This document shows positions 6,261 to 7,453 of a stretch of DNA of 7,453 nt, one piece after another. Position 1 is the first letter of the stretch. Every line of letters starts with the position of its first letter. The stretch comes from an uncultured Bacilli bacterium (GTDB lineage Bacteria > Bacillota_I > Bacilli_A > RF39 > UBA660): positions 1 to 7,453 of the forward strand of contig CANQRX010000067.1 in assembly GCA_947626425.1 (NCBI GenBank). Direction: 5' to 3'. The notes below the pieces were generated by a model that searched no databases, was not told the origin of the DNA, and was given only the letters and a program-made list of their open reading frames with translations. The translations under genes were made by a program, and so were the position numbers.

Positions 6261-6426
6261 TTAGAAAGACGATAACATAGATATTAATTTTATTTTAAAT
6301 TCATTTCTTTTATCTTCTATTATACTTAACATAGTATTAATCTTCTTAATACGATTGTACCATGTCCATATAAATGTCTATATATAAGTTATCTAATCTT
6401 ACATTTAAATTAATTGTTTCTTTCAT
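6261..6426 (-). pseudogene. Possible decayed coding remnant, family unknown
   Basis: On the minus strand an ATG at 6426 opens 26 codons (MKETINLNVRLDNLYIDIYM...) ending in TAA at 6346. Immediately overlapping in the next frame, another 32 codons run from 6359 to a TAA at 6261 (YNRIKKINTMLSIIEDKRNE...). Both pieces have the Lys/Ile/Asn/Glu composition of real proteins in this genome, and a single indel near 6357 would join them into about 57 residues. No ribosome binding site precedes the ATG, so it may be the tail of a larger lost gene. I cannot name a family. In DNA this AT-rich, chance reading is a real alternative. Confidence 0.3.
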
Positions 6427-6681
6427 ACACTAAGAATTAACTAAAGTCGAAGATTAGTCTACATCCTTAAAGGACTACTTATGTGTGCTTAAGCAATTAT
6501 TACATTTTAACTGGTTCTTATGTTGATTTGATTCTAAGAGTTACTGGAAGTCTGCAACTTTTCCTACCGACTTTGTAGTACACACTCCTTCAAGGTTGAA
6601 TATTATAAATTAAAATAAATTTTGTTCAAGTTTTTAATTACTATGTGTGCCTTGAATGAAGGGAAAGGATGTAAGATTTTT

Positions 6682-7359
6682 ATGGAAAATAAATTTAATT
6701 TAACAAGAGAACAGAATATATTTGTGGCCAAAAGAAATATTGTAGATTATATTTGGAAAAGTGCTAACCTAGAGGGCATTAAGGTTACATATCCGGAAAC
6801 ACAAGCTATATATGACGGGGGAGTTGTTAATGGTTTAACTGTTAATGATGTAATTGCTATCAATAATTTAAAATATTCTTGGCAATTTATATTAGAAAAT
6901 GAAGGTTTTAATTATGATTTTAATGTGTTATGTCATTTACATAAATTAACTTGTGATAAATTAGTTTTAGACCAAAATTTAGGAAAATTAAGAACTATAC
7001 TTGTAAATATTGGTGGAACTTCATGGAAACCTGTTTTTCCAATAGAAAGCCAAATTAAAGAAGAATTACAAGAGTTATTAAATCAAGGTGAAAAAACGAA
7101 AACGGAAATAGCCATCGAGATAATGTTATGGATTATGAGGCAGCAAATGTTTATTGATGGTAATAAAAGAGTTGCGATGCTATTTGCTAATAAAATAATG
7201 ATAGATAATGGTTGTGGAATAATAACAATTTCTCAAGAAAATCAACCAACTTTTTTTGAAAAGCTAATTAAATTTTATGAAAGTGGCGATAATTGTGATT
7301 TAAAAGAATGGATTTATAAAACAAGTATTGATGGCATTGATTTAAGTAGTAAAGAATAA
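6682..7359 (+). CDS. Divergent Fic/Doc-family protein with Gln replacing catalytic His
   Basis: This 225-residue Fic-fold protein has an atypical active site. The core motif reads QMFIDGNKR (155-163), where canonical Fic/Doc proteins have His at the first position. Asp159, the GNK phosphate loop and Arg163 are kept. Near the N-terminus WKSANLEG (25-32) contains an intact SxxxEG inhibitory motif (Ser27, Glu31, Gly32), so it resembles class II Fic proteins. GKLRTILVNIGGTSWKPVFP (101-120) fits the target-docking flap. Because the His normally acts as general base, AMP transfer is likely lost or altered; dephosphocholination, pseudoenzyme scaffolding or phosphotransfer with another base are possibilities. 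The protein is otherwise undamaged, so the substitution looks selected rather than decayed. ATG 6682 is chosen over ATG 6643 and TTG 6622 because the family-like N-terminus starts there and AAAGGATG (6664-6671) precedes it, though 10-12 nt away. It has no operon partner and is not obviously co-transcribed with the first fic gene. Confidence 0.85.
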   Translation: MENKFNLTREQNIFVAKRNIVDYIWKSANLEGIKVTYPETQAIYDGGVVNGLTVNDVIAINNLKYSWQFILENEGFNYDFNVLCHLHKLTCDKLVLDQNLGKLRTILVNIGGTSWKPVFPIESQIKEELQELLNQGEKTKTEIAIEIMLWIMRQQMFIDGNKRVAMLFANKIMIDNGCGIITISQENQPTFFEKLIKFYESGDNCDLKEWIYKTSIDGIDLSSKE

Positions 7360-7453
7360 AGTAGCTGTTGTGTATGTTATAATTAATGTTATAAGCCTGA
7401 TTAAAAAAGTAAATGTTGTTGGCATTATTTTTTCTTTGGTAAGTTTCAAAAAC

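Larger units (their letters stand above)
6202..6681. other. Long gene-poor gap between the two fic genes
   Basis: About 480 nt carry no intact gene. The left part holds the fic terminator and possible minus-strand coding scraps (6261-6426). The section from about 6430 to 6600 is visibly richer in G and C than its surroundings (for example ACTGGAAGTCTGCAAC at 6542-6557). It opens no long frame, as expected of a foreign or decayed segment. The 9-mer TATGTGTGC occurs at both 6480-6488 and 6642-6650. A -10-like TATAAA (6604-6609) could serve the second fic gene but has no matching -35. CCTTGAA (6650-6656) can pair with either of two upstream TTCAAG copies (6589-6595, 6625-6630). I see no tRNA, CRISPR array or recognisable riboswitch. 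Confidence 0.5.

Noticed and set aside
6480..6650. TATGTGTGC copies as a 9-bp target-site duplication around a small transposable element
   Set aside because: The 153-nt interior has no terminal inverted repeats and no transposase trace that I can recognise, so the repeat alone is insufficient.
6589..6656. Attenuator formed by alternative TTCAAG / CCTTGAA pairings before the second fic gene
   Set aside because: The stems are only 6-7 bp with long loops, and there is no clear terminator or ribosome-binding-site sequestering arm.
6622..6681. N-terminal extension of the second Fic protein from TTG 6622 or ATG 6643
   Set aside because: Neither codon has a ribosome binding site, and the added residues do not look like part of the Fic fold.
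7360..7453. Terminator after the second fic gene (AAATG / CATT near 7412-7430)
   Set aside because: Pairing is only about 4 bp plus A-T bases and the T-run lies awkwardly. It is too weak to annotate, and nothing else is visible in this tail.
1..7453. TGA reassigned to tryptophan (Mollicute code)
   Set aside because: No gene stops at TGA, but no gene contains an in-frame TGA either, and tryptophan is encoded by TGG throughout, so the standard bacterial code suffices.

Overview
The window is a very AT-rich stretch of bacterial DNA. It has strong AGGAGG-type ribosome binding sites, sigma-A-like promoters (TTGaca / TATAAT) and a TTA/AAA/ATT-heavy codon preference. Tryptophan is encoded by TGG, no gene needs TGA read as Trp, and every stop seen is TAA or TAG. 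This fits a low-GC Bacillota/Bacilli lineage (Erysipelotrichales, RF39 or an Acholeplasma/Izemoplasma-like relative that keeps code 11). That placement is inferred from composition and gene content, not from a marker gene. Nothing housekeeping is visible, and the gene set looks like an accessory stress/toxin/RNA-repair neighbourhood.

Layout, left to right. (1) 57-958: an orphan tail-anchored protein with its own extended -10 promoter and a weak terminator. (2) 986-2334: a 38-nt hairpin, a promoter, and an AAA_14/DUF4143-type ATPase gene broken by a frameshift near 1730. (3) 2359-4539: the main gene, a single polypeptide with an N-terminal P-loop RNA 5'-kinase, a central calcineurin-like (PPP-type) phosphatase and a C-terminal Rnl1/Trl1-type RNA ligase. 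That is a complete end-healing and end-sealing set, starting 24 nt after the ATPase stop. (4) 4574-5245, minus strand: a compact type II toxin-antitoxin operon of the DinJ (RelB) / YafQ (RelE-like mRNA interferase) type, with a consensus promoter, a palindromic operator over the -10 and a shared convergent terminator. (5) 5376-6254: a self-contained Fic AMPylase with an N-terminal inhibitory SxxxEG motif; its best ribosome binding site serves a 4-codon leader ORF that overlaps the fic start. (6) 6202-6681: a non-coding stretch with apparent minus-strand coding remnants. (7) 6682-7359: a second, divergent Fic-fold protein that also carries SxxxEG but has Gln in place of the catalytic His. The rest, to 7453, is an AT-rich tail.

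How the genes may work together (inference): YafQ-type toxins cleave RNA and Fic proteins modify targets with AMP. The kinase-phosphatase-ligase fusion could reseal RNA broken by such nucleases or by phage-triggered anticodon nucleases. Co-location suggests a stress/defence island, but only the ATPase-ligase pair is arranged like one transcription unit. The toxin-antitoxin operon and both fic genes look independently transcribed.
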